From the NCBI GenBank assembly GCA_024291935.2, contig CM044315.1, forward strand, positions 75,002,385 to 75,066,384: DNA of 64,000 bases, written 5' to 3'. The notes below the pieces were generated by a model. The model was not told where the DNA came from, ran no database searches, and saw nothing but the letters and a program-made list of their open reading frames with translations. This DNA is from Okapia johnstoni (lineage: Eukaryota > Chordata > Mammalia > Artiodactyla > Giraffidae). How positions within the stretch are numbered: the first letter of the stretch is position 1; every line of letters begins with the position of its first letter. The position numbers and the translations under genes were made by a program. Positions 43,090-55,225 of this stretch are shown here, in pieces.

Positions 43090-45570
43090 AATCTCTTTAA
43101 TTGTTAAAGAGTCAGAACTGTTATTTGTATGCTTATTGGCCATTACTCTTCTCGCCTCTAAACATGTTTTTTGTCCATCTGTGTGAATTTACCCTTGCTC
43201 TTTGTGTGCTACTGATATTAACCCTTTGGGCTCTGTGGCAAACTAAAATTGTGTTTATATATGTATATTCCTCAAGCTTTATGTATATCAGGTTTAAGAA
43301 TATTTACTTTGATTTTTTTGTTTGTCAGTTTGCTTTTAGGACATTTCTTTCCATTTATACAAAAGATAAATAGTCATAATTATCGTTTACTGCTTTTAAA
43401 TTTTTAAAATTTACTTGGATATACAAAAAAGTAGATAAATCAAAAGTATGTATTTCATTTTTTTTGACATACCTGTCTAATCAGCATCATGTAGATTGAG
43501 AACTAAACATTACTGGTATCCCAGAGACTCCTAACCTCCACCCTTGTTTGTGCTCAGTATCTTCCTCCATGGTAACAACATCCCAATTTCTAAGCATAGA
43601 TTTTTTATTACCTATTTTTCTATTTCAGTATTTCATGTAAAAGTAATTACATGGTATGTATTCTTTTCTATCTAGCTTCTTTTACTTAAAATTATAATTT
43701 TGAGACGTATCCATATTATTCCATGTAGTATAAGTTTATTCATTTCATTGCTACCTGTTATTACATTGTGTGAATATATCACACTTTATTTATCTATTTC
43801 TACTGTTTATAGGCATTTGTGAAATTTCCAGTTTTTAGTTGTTGCAAATAGCAGTTCTGTGAGCATGTCTTTGGTAAACATATCTAAGCATATCTGTTGT
43901 ATACATACCAAGGAGTTACTTGATCATGCAGTATGCATTTATTCAGCTTTAAATGGCTAAATTGTTTTCTTAAGTGGTTGTACCAATTTATACTTCCTCC
44001 AGCATTATATGAGAGTTATGCTTTTTTCCAACACTTTGTTTCATTATTTTCATTTCAGAAGTTCTGGTGGGTGTATAGAAATTTCTCATTTTGGCTTTAT
44101 TTTTCACTTGGCAAATGAAAATGAATAAAGAATAAGAGCACCATTTATGTAGGCTATTTATATTTTGATATCCTTTTCTGTGAAGGGCTTATTTAAATCT
44201 TTTCCCACTTAGTTTATATTGGGTGGTTTGCCATTTTCTTACTGATTTGGGGAATTCTTTATGTATTCTAGACACAAGTCCTTTGTCAAATATATAATTA
44301 CATATATATTATTCTACACTGTGGGTTGATTTTTCACTCTTTAAATGGTATCTTTCGATGAATGTAAATTCTTAGTTTTAGGATAGTACAATTAATTATT
44401 TTTGTACTAAGGCTTTTTATGTGTCTTGAGAAACCTGTATGCAGGTCAGGAAACAATAGTTAGAACTTGACATGGAACAACAGACTGGTTTCAAATAGGA
44501 AAAGGAGTACGTCAAGGCTGCATATTGTCACCATGCTTATTTAACTTATATGCAGAGTACATCATGAGAAACGCTGGGCTGGATGAAGCACAAGCTGGAA
44601 TCAAGATTGCTGGGAGAAATATCAGTAACCTCAGATATGCAGATGACATCACCCTTATGGAAGAAAGTGAAGAAGAACTAAAGAACCTCTTAATGAAAGT
44701 GAAAGAGGAGAGTGAAAAAGTTGGCTCAAAGCTCAACGTTCAAAAAACTAAGATCATGGCAGATAGATGGGGAAACAGTGGAAACAGTGGCTGACTTTAT
44801 TTTTCTGGGCTCCAAAATCACTGCAGATGATGATTGCAGCCATGAAACTAAAAGACGCTTACTCCTTGGAAGGAAAGTTATGACCAACCTAGATAGCATA
44901 TTAAAAAGCAGAGACATTACTTTGCCAACAAAGGTCCATTTAGTCAAGGCTATGGACTTTATTTTTGGACTATAAAGAAAGCTGGCTGAAGAATTGATCT
45001 TTTGAACAAAATCCCTTGGACTGCAAGGAGATGTCCATCCTGATCATTGCATTGGAAGCCATGTTGAAACTGAAAAAGACTTTGGCATGACTGCATCATC
45101 CGACTCTAAGGGAGATCAGTCCTGGGTGTTCATTGGAAGGACTGATGTTGAAACTGAAACTCCAATACTTTGGCCACCTGATGCAAAGAGTTGACTCATT
45201 GGAAAAGACCCTGATGCTGGGAAAGATTGAGGGCAGGAGGAGAAGGGAACGACAGAGGATGATGGTTTGGCATCACCGTTGGACTCCAGGAATTGGTGAT
45301 GGACAGGGAGGTCTGGTGTGCTGTGGTTCATGGGGTCTCAAAGAGTCGGACACGACTGAGCGACTGAACTGAACTGTGTAAGAAATCTACACTCACTCCA
45401 AGGTCATGGAATTGTTTGCCTAGGTTTTTTTTTTTGAAAGCTCTCTGATTTTGCCTTTCATATTTATATCTAAATCTACCTAGAATGAATTTTAGATGTA
45501 CAGTATGAACTATGAATTAAGAGAGACATGTGCAGCCCCAAAACTTAGCAAATGTCCTATTGGGGAAATG
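43090..45570 (-). mobile_element. Old L1 LINE 3' part, interrupted by BovB
   Basis: 43090-43370 and 43385-44423 carry decayed antisense L1 3' blocks ('gcttattggccattactctt', 'tcctttgtcaaatatataat'). The ORF2 block resumes at 45384 ('aagaaatctacactcactcc', 'aaggtcatggaattgtttgc'). BovB copy K sits between. 'tgtgt' on both sides may be its target duplication. Confidence 0.6.
44424..45383 (+). mobile_element. BovB LINE (copy K), 5'-truncated and rearranged
   Basis: It starts in the RT palm ('cttgagaaacctgtatgcag') and ends in a full tail ('gagcgactgaactgaactg'). The frame 44525-44794 keeps the YADD box, with Ile following it. About 25 bases are missing at about 44759. The segment 44955-45115 is scrambled, with short BovB phrases out of order. 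The downstream frame 45133-45372 is normal BovB C-terminus. Confidence 0.85.
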
Positions 45571-45894
45571 ACTTGCTTGAGGCCTTTCAAATGTCTTTCT
45601 GTCATTTAAGTCCTTGATTACTGCTTATAGCTTTGCTGGTTTTCTTTTAGGGGTCTTCTCCTGAGGCCACCCCTTATCCTCAGTTTGTACCCAGAGTCAC
45701 AAAATATCCTCAGGTTTGGGCGGGAGTTTTGCAATCATCAGTTCAACTTACAATGTTTGCCTCACTCATTGGAATTGCAGATTATCAAATTATTTTTGTA
45801 ACTTATCCAGCTTATTCTTATTTTTCCAGTGGAAGCTTTGGACTGCTTTGATCTACTATATTCTACCTGGGGATAGTTTATCTTATATAATTTT
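45571..45894. other. Unassigned non-coding sequence
   Basis: No confident family, although parts near 45620-45720 faintly resemble old L1. No useful frame. Confidence 0.4.
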
Positions 45895-46045
45895 TGTAAT
45901 TTTACTAATATATATATAATACTAAATAATATATTTGCATATATCAGTATACATTTAAATAAATATACATTATATATGTAGTATATCTAATTTATCACTT
46001 ATACAATATTTAAACAAATATATGTATATATAGTTTTAATATCGT
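45895..46045. repeat. AT-rich low-complexity tract
   Basis: Dense TATA/ATAT and AAATA words, for example 'actaatatatatataatact' near 45903, extend about 150 bases with almost no G or C. Confidence 0.75.
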
Positions 46046-46369
46046 ACTTTGGTTTTAGTTTAGGATATGGTCATGAAGAAGTAACTATTTTCAAAACAGA
46101 ATATTTTATCTCCTTCATTTCTTTAGTTATTGTATCCCTATTTATCTTTTATGATTTTCTTACCATATCTTAGATTTTTATATATCTGAGTGGTTCTGGG
46201 AAGTTTTTTTTTTTGTTATTCTAATATTTACTTTTTAGCAGATTTTTATTGAGCCCCTCCTGTATTCCCAAGTCTGTGCTGTTTTATTAAATAGACAACT
46301 TCTTCTTTGTTGGCCTTGGCAGGCGAGAGAAGGAAAATAATAACAAATGAAAAATTCGTAAGTGTGAAT

Positions 46370-46435
46370 GTAAAACAAGCTTCAAGGTGTGTCTGATGCT
46401 GATGGTTCAGGGACTATACTTTGAAAACCACTTGA
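46370..46435 (+). mobile_element. MER5A-like (hAT) right end
   Basis: 'aaggtgtgtctgatgctgat' then 'ggactatactttgaaaacca' resembles the right terminal region of MER5A, a non-autonomous hAT-Charlie element. Only one end is seen. Confidence 0.55.
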
Positions 46436-47129
46436 TTAATTAATGCTATTGACTGAACTAGTGTAGATCTATTTTTGGAGTTTCATTTCTGGGTGCTTAC
46501 TTTTTTTTGTTTGTTATAATCTTCCTAATATTGCTCTAGAATGACCAAAGATGAGCAGCTTGAGGTATTCCAATAAGGGAATTACTTCCTCATGTGCACA
46601 GGAGGTAATGGCAAGTGTATTTCTTACTATGCCACAAGCAGGTCTATGTTTATGTAGATCAGTTATAGAAGGAACCCTTATGTGGTGCCTAACTGAGTGA
46701 TTCTACTGGCAAAGTTAGGGAGATTGGAATATCATCTTTGTACAGGAAGGGCTAAAGACAATCTGTCCTAAGTGATTCTGTGGATTGCTTTTTCTGAGTC
46801 AAGTAAAAAGGCAAAAGGCAAGACCTCAGCTGTGCATGTAAGATCCCTTCCTGTTTCTCAGAAGTGGTGATGAGAAAGGTATCCCTCATTACCCTACAAT
46901 AATTGGGCCAACATAGAGAGGAAATTAGGAAGGATAAAAGAGTTTTATGTCACCATCATCCTAGACTCCTTCTGGAATATTAAATTTTAATATTTTATTT
47001 TGATAAAACCCAGGATAAATTCACCATCCCAAGTTCAAATTATTCCCTTATTTCCATTTAGATTCATTTCTTCTACTGTATCGTGAGTTCCTTGATGGTA
47101 TGAATCATGTCAGAACATCTCAGAGTCCT
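46436..47129. other. Unassigned, with possible L2 trace near 47070-47110
   Basis: 'gtatcgtgagttccttgatg' hints at an L2 3' end. The rest is unrecognised. Confidence 0.35.
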
Positions 47130-50100
47130 AAGCACACAGATGTGGCAGCATCTCTCAAATCCTCTACTCTTGGGAGCATGGTTGACTGACAGCTAGAATT
47201 TTATTTCTCCGAATCCACTACCACACTCACCCTGAGAGCATATATCCTGAAACTGCTCCCAGTCAGTGACTGAGCATGGCATGGGTACTACTGCTTGCTA
47301 CAGTCTTGTGTGATGAAGGACTCCTCTAATGGCCAACTCTAAGTATAGAACTCTCTATTTACCTAAACTCTCTTAGAACTATGTTGCTGTCTGAGATTCT
47401 TCCTACCCAGTTGTTCCTCATTCCTGCATCCTTTCCCAGGATATAAGATGTGCTTTGTGGTCTGAAGGTTCTTCTTGAACCCTCTCCTTTCATCTTCCAG
47501 TTATTTCCTTCAATAAATCTGTTACTTGTCTAAGGGCACCTGCTTTTCAGAAGAGTTGAGTTAACACACGTAGGACTGAGAATGGGGTGGTACTAAGAAT
47601 AACATGGAGTTTTTTAAATGACTCACTCACTGCCCTGCAGACAAGAGGATGCTATCCTATTCTGAGTGCTTTGTGAGATACAGGTATTTCCTGGAACAAG
47701 GCACCAATCCAATTGAAGAATTTGCCAATAATGGTCTGGAAAAATGTGCCAGTGGAGGGGATTGCCCTGTAGGTGTTTTAAAGATATAGGGAGTTGGCTG
47801 GCTGTTGCTAAATTATATTGATGCCTCTCAAAAGGATAATGAGAATTTGTGGTGTATTAACAAGTAGTTCAGGGTGAAGTGTAAGAGCCAGAGGCTCCTG
47901 CAGTGAAAGAGTAGATTCAGTGGAGAGGCAGACTCAGAACTTGATTGTTAGAGTGGCACATGTTCAGAAATGTTTAAATGCCCGGCCCAAGTAGGTCTGT
48001 TATATTAAGGTCAGAGACCTGGTTGGAAAGCTTGAGATCCTGACATATGGGACATGGATATATGGATGAATATCTTTGAGAATTTGGCTTGTCAGATCCC
48101 TTCAAACACTCAAAGTTACAACTTCCTTAGTTCTGGAAGATACTGCTGAGGCTGCACCCCTGCAAGACAATAGGTGCCCTCTGAGGAGCTCCCCCCATCT
48201 CTTGTCCTGATTGCCAGGCTATAACTTGGTTTGGATCCCAGCATGCTAGGATTTGATAGACCTGATTAGGAAGGAAAGCAATTATACACCAAAGGAGCTG
48301 CAACAATTAATTAGCTTATCTGCCAGGAGGTTAGATTTTGAGGATAATTGATTAAGGAGGCCAAAAAGTAAGAGTGGATATGCAAGAATTAATTTACTTG
48401 TGTGTACATTCTCAGGACAAAGGATTTAACACCCAGACAACCATGTCACAGGAATGGGATAAATACTGTGAAGTAGCTCTTCAAAGCCTGGAGAAATTGA
48501 TGGCTCATATTCAACCCACCTGCCAATGTAGGAGACATAAGAGATGCAGGTTCAATCCCTGGGTTGGGAAGATCCCCTGGAAGAGGGAATGGCAACCCAC
48601 TGCCTGGAGAATCCCATGGACAGAGCAGCCTGGCAGGCTACAGTCCATGGGGTTGCAAAGAGTTGGACATGACTGAGTGACTTAGCACACATATTCAATG
48701 AAATGACTGTGTTCCCTGACACATAGTAAGGGAAGAATACTAAAGCTAATAGAAGTGAGTCTATTGGCTAGGGTATATTATGTGAAGCCAAAAGACCCAC
48801 CAATGGACTATGTTCTACAGAAGGGAATCTAGAATACATAATATTTCAATACCATCAGCATCATTAAGAGATGATGAGATGAACACCAGCATCATTAAGA
48901 GATCCTTGTGGATCTCCTCTGCCAGCCATGGATGATGGTAAGAGAGCCTGTCATAGAGTTGGGTTCATTAATATCCTTCATGATAGATGGTGATTTGAAG
49001 TAATAGAGGCCAGGTGGTGGTGGTTTACCACCAGGGGAAGAAGGCCATAATTATCTTAATGACAGGCAAAGTTTGAGGGCCAACCAAGGGGACTTGACCT
49101 TCAGGAAGTTGAGGAGATGGCCATTAGAAATGTTGTTTCTAGTGACAAGCTAGATAGATAGTCAATAAGAGTTCTGCTTAACATCTACAACCAAATAAAG
49201 GCAAGAATGGAAGATGATTGCTCTCTCTCCAAAACTCAGTTCCTGGATCTGAGTCAATTTTCAGATCTAGAGTCCATTAACTGAAGAGGCGGCCAACTCT
49301 TGTTGGAGGTATCATTGTTGGAAAAAGACTTAGTGTGGAAATATAATATGCTGAGTTCCGGTACAGGAAACATTTCCGAGGCCACAAGAATTCTAGATCA
49401 AGCCCTTATCATCCACAGAGGAGAGTTATGTGCCTTTTGAGAAATAGCTCCTGGCATGTAACTTGCCCCTGAAAGAGATGAAATGCTTTACAATGAGGTA
49501 CCAAGTGACCAGGTATCTGGAAATCTCAATTATAACCTATGTTCTGTTGGACCCACCAAGTTATAAAGTTGGACAGGCCTGTCATAAGATGGAAATGGTG
49601 CATCTGGGATTGAGTTTGAGCAGGACCAGCAGTCACAAGTTAAATATGTAATAAGGTAGCCCAAACTTATTTTTTTTTAAACATACCCACTGGATTGTAC
49701 CAGATTCCATTCCTCTCTATGGCTTCATGCCCTGATCCTGTATGACCAGCTGAAAGAGTAAGGGAAGGCCTGTGCTGAGTTTATGGATAATTCATTTTAG
49801 TATGTGGTTGAAAGCCAAAAATGTATGACACCTGCATTATAGCCATATATAAGGTGGCCATAAAATGCGGACAGGGAAAAATCTTCCCAAATGAATGGTG
49901 CTACAAGCAGTGTACCTGGATATTAACTTTGTATGGAAGAAGATGTGTCCCAAACGAGAATACATATAGATTCCTGAGAGGTGCCCAATGGTCTGGCTGA
50001 TTCATCAGGAGACTGAAAGGAAAAAGAACCAAAGGTTGCTGACACCATGTGTAAAGTAGAGGCATGTGATTGGACAAATGGGAATGGGCACATTCAGAAT

Positions 50101-50160
50101 GTCTTCTAAAGGCACAGCTGGAAAACCAGTTTGAAAGCACCACTATGAAAGGATGGGATA
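47130..50160 (+). mobile_element. Decayed class-I-like endogenous retrovirus remnant
   Basis: An LTR-like stretch ends near 47590, with 'ttcaataaatctgttacttg' holding a poly(A) signal. A possible primer-binding region follows near 47585-47600. 48100-48480 reads as a broken gag-like region, with a legible phrase DLIRKESNYTPKELQQL near 48260. 49740-50150 has the order of a pol RNase H/integrase region. All frames are full of stops and shifts, no env is seen, and no 3' LTR is recognised. A Bov-tA (48515-48689) is nested. The family name is not settled. It is a fossil without coding capacity. Confidence 0.5.
48515..48689 (+). mobile_element. Bov-tA SINE nested in the retroviral remnant
   Basis: It begins in the head ('cccacctgccaatgtaggag'), with B-box 'ggttcaatccc', and ends 'gactgagtgacttagcaca'. 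A perfect 9-bp duplication 'catattcaa' lies at 48506-48514 and 48690-48698. The first about 30 bases of the head are missing. Confidence 0.92.
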
Positions 50161-50369
50161 ACATTCTTCTTAGGTGAATATGTATTAAATAAGAGAACTC
50201 TTATTTGTAGCTTTTAACAACTTATTGACCGAGATGTGTTACATCTTTTGTTACCCGAAATGTTATTGACCTGAGATGTTTCAGTATTCACTTACATGAT
50301 ACATTGCTGACCACAGGTGTTAGTTTCTGCAAAAATCCCCTGGTCAATGTGTTGATAAGCACCTCATGG

Positions 50370-50503
50370 GTCAGGAAGATTCCCCTGGAGGAGGAAATGG
50401 CAACCCACTCCAGTATTCTTGTCTGGAAAAGCCCATGGACAGAGGAGCCTGGCAGGCTACAGTCCATGGGATTGCAAAGAGTCAGACATGACTGAGCTTG
50501 CAC
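50370..50503 (+). mobile_element. Bov-A SINE, 5'-truncated
   Basis: One Bov-A unit from 'gtcaggaagattcccctgga' to 'gacatgactgagcttgc'. A perfect 15-bp duplication 'ataagcacctcatgg' lies at 50355-50369 and 50504-50518, the longest in the window. Confidence 0.95.
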
Positions 50504-50764
50504 ATAAGCACCTCATGGTGCTGTGTTCCCAATGGAAAAACATATACAAGTGCAGGAACCAAGGGGTAAAAGTGGGATTGGTGTCATATACCTTCACCCT
50601 CTCAGGTCTTTAGTAAAGGTTCATTAACAAACACTTAATGTTGACATTTTAGAATGAAAATGGAAATACATTCTGCTAATATGAATCCATGAAAAAGCTG
50701 AGATATCTTTCCCCAAATTTTAGGGTTCTTTTTAATTTAGGAGTGTGATAGATCATATCATAGT

Positions 50765-51010
50765 TGCCTTTTCAACCTGGTGTTTTGGAAAGAGCACAGC
50801 TTTATTATGTGTTAGACATAGATTAGCACTGGCTCTAATATTTATTTACTATGAGCTAACACTTGACCTTGGGACTGACACAGCATGCATTATTTTGGCT
50901 TCAGCTGCAAAATGCCAATCATGTTTATTATATGGGATCACAATGTGCATTAAATGAGATCATGCACATATTGTGCCTCATTGGTGTCTATAACAGCAAG
51001 TGCTTACTAA
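50765..51010 (+). mobile_element. MIR SINE
   Basis: 'gttttggaaagagcacagct' at the head, 'aacacttgaccttgggactg' in the core, and 'acagcaagtgcttactaaat' at the end. Confidence 0.65.
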
Positions 51011-51389
51011 ATGGCAGTCCTATCCTATAGTTATAATACATCACAGTCAGCTAGTTAGTATTTTCTGTTATCCTCTGGAATGAACACTTTGAGAAGAATG
51101 TTTGAATTCCCTGACTTTGCAAGTTCCTATTTTCTCCTGACATTCTTTTCCTTGCTGTTCATTGTCTGGTGCTGTTTCGCATAAATACCTCTACATGGTC
51201 CTTACATTTCCTGCAGTGATAATGGAAATGTATATTGCCCTAGCCAACCAGGGACCTCAAATAGCAGGGCACTATGGGGCCTCTAAGAATCACTCTTTCC
51301 AAGATTTCACTAGTCTTATAGTAGTCTTCAGGCAGTGAAAGAGAAGACATAGATTCTCTTTCTTTTGAAAGCTCAGCTCTCCAGAGCCA

Positions 51390-51769
51390 TGTTCGTAATG
51401 AACTATCAGCTTCCTAAATCTTTGGATAAGATGATTTGTGCTCCTTGGGGTTCCAGTAATAGATATCTAATGCCTGAACATGTTCAGAAAATTTTAGCAA
51501 GTCCCTGTGGGAGCCTCTCCAGGCTTCCTGAAGCATGCTTCTTCAATAAGCCAAAAGGAGATGAACATCTGCCAAAAACTGCCTTACCTTCGGAACTAGA
51601 TAAGATGAGCTATTCCTTCAGTCTAAATAGTCAAGGGAAGAGAAATACAAACATGAGGAATTCCTTTTGGATAATTCCTCTCTTTTCTGAAGTTCTGGGT
51701 TCAATAGGAAGTGAAAGAGGGGTGACAGAAAAAAACCTACTAAATGTCTACTCTGTGCCATCACTGTGA
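51390..51769 (+). other. Unassigned open reading frame, doubtful
   Basis: From the ATG near 51390 the frame is open for about 126 codons (MFVMNYQLPKSLDKMICAPW at the start), in sequence that is not a recognised repeat except its last about 12 codons, which lie in an antisense MIR. I do not recognise the product: no signal peptide, membrane segment or domain is evident. Composition (Ser, Lys, Pro, Leu-rich) is protein-like. An upstream 'tctctttcttttgaaagctcag' pyrimidine-rich tract could serve as a splice acceptor. A frame of this length is expected about once by chance in a window of this size, so a decayed gene, a real exon and chance all remain possible. Confidence 0.2.
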
Positions 51770-51930
51770 TAAGTGTTTTATATGCATTGCATGTATTCTC
51801 TAATTTAACTTCCAGATCTGCCATAATAGGTGGTGTTATTCCATTTGACTGATGAAGAAGCAAAAAGTACACGACTAGTACATCCAGAGCTAGAGTTAGT
51901 ACCCAAGTTTTTCTGACTCCCTTACCCACA
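51735..51930 (-). mobile_element. MIR SINE (antisense)
   Basis: 'aaatgtctactctgtgccat', 'gtgttattccatttgactga' and 'tagtacatccagagctagag' follow the antisense MIR. Confidence 0.78.
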
Positions 51931-52279
51931 GAAGTTTATTGTTCACTTAAGCTGAGCTGGCCATGAGGGAATAATACAAGATATTTTAAAATAAAATGTT
52001 AGAAGATATATGGCTTGGATGGTGAAAGCATAGTAATTTAGGGAAAGGAGATGGATGGTTGATGAAGAGAGCCTGAAATTGGTGTCAGACTTTACTGATA
52101 CTGAACCTAATGGGATGAACCTTCAGGGAAAAAAATGTTTGTACCTAAGAAAATTTATCAGGCCCTCCTTTTCTGTGTGCACAGGGTACTGTGTTCATAG
52201 CACTAATGTTATTGTGGGTCTACTTCTATGAAATATAAACTAACGGAAAAATCTCATCTCTGCTACAGCATGATTGATG
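51931..52279. other. Unassigned non-coding sequence
   Basis: No recognised repeat or gene. Confidence 0.45.
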
Positions 52280-52775
52280 GCATGTGTATTAGTTAAGATT
52301 GGGCTTGCCTACACATAACAGAAAAGCAAAATAATAGTTGTTTGATGATATAAGGCTTTCTTTTTCTCTTATAAAAAGTCTGGAGATATACAGTTCAGGT
52401 CTGTTATGGTCATTCCTTGAAGTCATCAGAGATCCAGGCTCCTTCTGTTTTTCTGGTATACCATCCGTAGCTCTTGGCTTCTATCTTCAAAGGTTGTTAC
52501 AGCAGCTTCAGCCATTCTTTTCTAATTTTAGGCAGTAGGAAGAAAAGTTAAGAGAAAAATGTCACCTTTGAACTGAGTTAGTTGTGTTGAAAGAGATTTT
52601 TACCTAGAAATTTGACCCAGTGACTTCCTTTTACATTTGTATGGCTATTGCTGTCTGCTAAATTGTTTAATATTTCAACTTGGAACAGTACTACTGCCAA
52701 AAAAATGTGGGCTCTCTTTCTTAGGAAGAAGTGATATTTGATAGGCAACTAGTAATCTCTGTTGCAGCATGCAAC
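52280..52775. mobile_element. Old mammalian interspersed repeat, family not settled
   Basis: Phrases such as 'cagagatccaggctccttct', 'agctcttggcttctatcttc' and 'gataggcaactagtaatctc' recur in a widespread mammalian repeat that I cannot name with confidence. Confidence 0.45.
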
Positions 52776-52845
52776 CCATTAGTCTTGATCCACCTGAAAT
52801 ATTTGTTTGCAGGCTAAGAAATAATGTGAGGTAATACTTCAAGGG

Positions 52846-53045
52846 ACTTCCCCAGTGCTCTAATGGTTAGGCATCATCCCTCCAGAGCAGGAAACTTGGG
52901 TTTGATCCCAGGTTGGGGAACTAAGATCCCATATGCCGGAGCCCCTGCACCACAACTGGAGAGAAACCTGCAAGCTACAGCAAGGATCCCACATGCTGCA
53001 ACTAAGACCCGACACAATAAAAAACAAACAAACGAACGAACAAAC
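52846..53045 (+). mobile_element. CHR-type SINE
   Basis: Head 'gggacttccccagtgctcta', B-box 'gggtttgatccc', then 'ggggaactaagatcccatat' and an (AAAC/GAAC)n tail at about 53021-53052. This is the CHR-1/CHRL type of cetartiodactyl SINE rather than Bov-tA. Confidence 0.8.
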
Positions 53046-53052
53046 AAGAAAA

Positions 53053-53510
53053 ACACTTTAAAGCATTTACTGTGTGCCAAGCACTCTGCTAAATTCCTTA
53101 AAGTGTCTCAATTTAATACAATAACCTAATAAAGAGGGATTACTTTATTTTGCAGAGGGAATATTTGGCATGTGTTTACTTAGTGTTAAAAATGACGGTG
53201 ATGAAGATGATAATGATAATGATTATGAAAATGATAATTTAAAGTGTTCACATTTATTGAGTACTTACGATATGCTTCTTACTGTGCTAAACACTTTTAA
53301 CTCTACACACACACACACTCACACACACGTGTGCTTGTACTCACCAGAATCCTAGCAGGTGAAAATTTTATTATTCTCATTCTACAGACAAAGAAAATGA
53401 GCCCCAGACCAGGTAAATAACTTGCCCAAAAGTCTAGTCAGTGGCAGAGCCAAGACTATCATTTAAACTTTAATGGCAAAGCCCCTACTTCTCACCACTG
53501 TGCTGTATTT
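53053..53510 (-). mobile_element. Antisense MIR copies with microsatellites
   Basis: A first MIR piece lies at 53053-53165 ('catttactgtgtgccaagca'). A (GATAAT)-like run lies at 53198-53240. A second MIR runs 53242-53510 ('tattgagtacttacgatatg', 'acttgcccaaaagtctagtc'), with a (CA)n run inside it at about 53306-53330. Confidence 0.72.
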
Positions 53511-53577
53511 TAGGCTCTGCATAAGCCACAGGGGTAGTGATTTAAAAAGTGATAGTCCTTGTCCTTGATAAGCTCAT

Positions 53578-54441
53578 TGTTGTTGTTGTTGTTCAGTTGC
53601 TCAGTCGTTTTCACCTCTTTGTGACCTCATGGACTGCAACACGCCAGACTTCCCTGTCCTTCACCAACTCCTGGAGCTTGTTCAAACTCATGTCCATTGA
53701 GTCAGTGATGCTATCCGACCGTCTCATCCTCTGTCGTCCCCTTCTCCTCCTGCCTTCAATCTTTCCTAACACCAGAGTCTTTTCTAATGAATCAGCCATT
53801 TGCACCAAGTGGCCAAAGTATCGGAGCTTCAGCTTCAGCATCAGTCTTTCCAATGAATATTTAGGACTGATTTTCTTTAGGATTGACTGGTTTGATCTCC
53901 TTAACAGTCCAAGGGATTCTCAAAAGTCTTCTCCAATACCACAGCTCAAAAGCATCAGTTCTTCAGTGCTCGGCTTGCTTTATGGTCCAACTCTCACATC
54001 CATACATGACTATTGGAAAAACCATAGCCTTGACTAGTTGGACTTTTGTCGGTAATATCTCTGCTTTTTAATATGCTGTCCAGGTTTGTCATAGCTTTTC
54101 TTCCAAGGAGCAAATGTCTTTTAATTTCATGGCTGCAGTCACCATCTGCAGTGATTTTGGAGCCCAAGTAAATAAAGTCTCTCACTGTTTCCATTGTTTC
54201 CCCATGTATTTGCCATGAAGTGATGGGACTGGATGCCATAATCTTAGTTTTTTGAATGTTGAGTTTTAAGCCAGTTTTTTCACTCTCCTCTTTCACTTTC
54301 GTCAAGAGCCTCTTTAGTTCCTCTTTGCTTTCTGCCATAAGGGTGTTGTCATCCACATACCTGAGGTTATTGATATTTCTACCAGCAGTCTTGATTCTAG
54401 CTTGTGCTTTGTCCAGCCCGGCTTTTTGCATGATGTACTTA
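53578..54441 (-). mobile_element. BovB LINE 3' part
   Basis: Starts with (TTG)n then 'ttcagttgctcagtcgtttt' at the left, and is truncated near 54441 in the RT palm. 'ctcat' at 53573-53577 and 54442-54446 is a likely target duplication. The antisense frame 53994-54446 (150 codons) keeps the catalytic box as YVDD and reads continuously through the thumb, but the product would lack the fingers and endonuclease. Confidence 0.88.
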
Positions 54442-54446
54442 CTCAT

Positions 54447-55034
54447 AGGCCAATCAAATGATGGTTATGTATCATGTAAAAAACTGTATGGCATTTCACA
54501 AACATTATATTTGAGGTTTTTCATATTGTAACAAGACCACAGAATTTAACTGGAGTGTTCAAGGGAAGTGGATCATTGGTCCTTGGACCACATTTAATAT
54601 CAGAACCATTCAGGTGAAAGAATCTTATAAATGTGATGTCAGAGTACTATTAACGTTTAAACTTTAATCAGCCTGCTATTCTTTAGTAAACAAACCAGTA
54701 AAAGGGAAGCTCAGTTAAAGCTGGCAAGAATAGCAGATATAACATATCTTTCTTAGCTCTTCTTTGGCCCCTTGGTTTCCTAAGGAATCATGCAGCTGTT
54801 AGCAAGAGCTCCACAAGGGCTCAGTCCTGCCAGAAGCAAAAAACACCCAAATTCTTGCTTCTCTGCTAAGTCTCTTCCCTTCCTATACTCATGGTTTGCA
54901 TTACCATTTTGGAAGAACTTATATTATAAATATAAATACTTCTATTATAAGGAAACTTACAAATATTTAGATCCCTTGATACTAAAACCAAAGTCAGCTT
55001 CAGAAAACAGTCTAAACAATTCTCTAATAATATC
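54447..55034. other. Unassigned non-coding sequence
   Basis: No recognised family. The frame 54790-55050 has no recognisable product. Confidence 0.45.
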
Positions 55035-55225
55035 TGCATCCTTTCAATAACTCGCTCATTTGACCTTTACAATAACCCTGCCAAGTAGGTATTGTTTCTA
55101 GTTAATGCAGACTGGGAAACTGGGGCACAAGAAGAATAAGTAACTTATCTAAGTTCTAATAACTAGTAAGTGCATAAAGTCTTATTGATTTCAAAGCCTG
55201 CGATCTTTTGATAATGTACAGTTGT
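55035..55225 (-). mobile_element. MIR SINE (antisense)
   Basis: 'cctttacaataaccctgcca', 'gactgggaaactggggcaca' and 'aataactagtaagtgcataa' fit antisense MIR. Confidence 0.8.

Noticed and set aside
47460..47530. AATAAA near 47512 as a gene 3' end
   Set aside because: No upstream coding exon is recognised; it better fits the end of a retroviral LTR.
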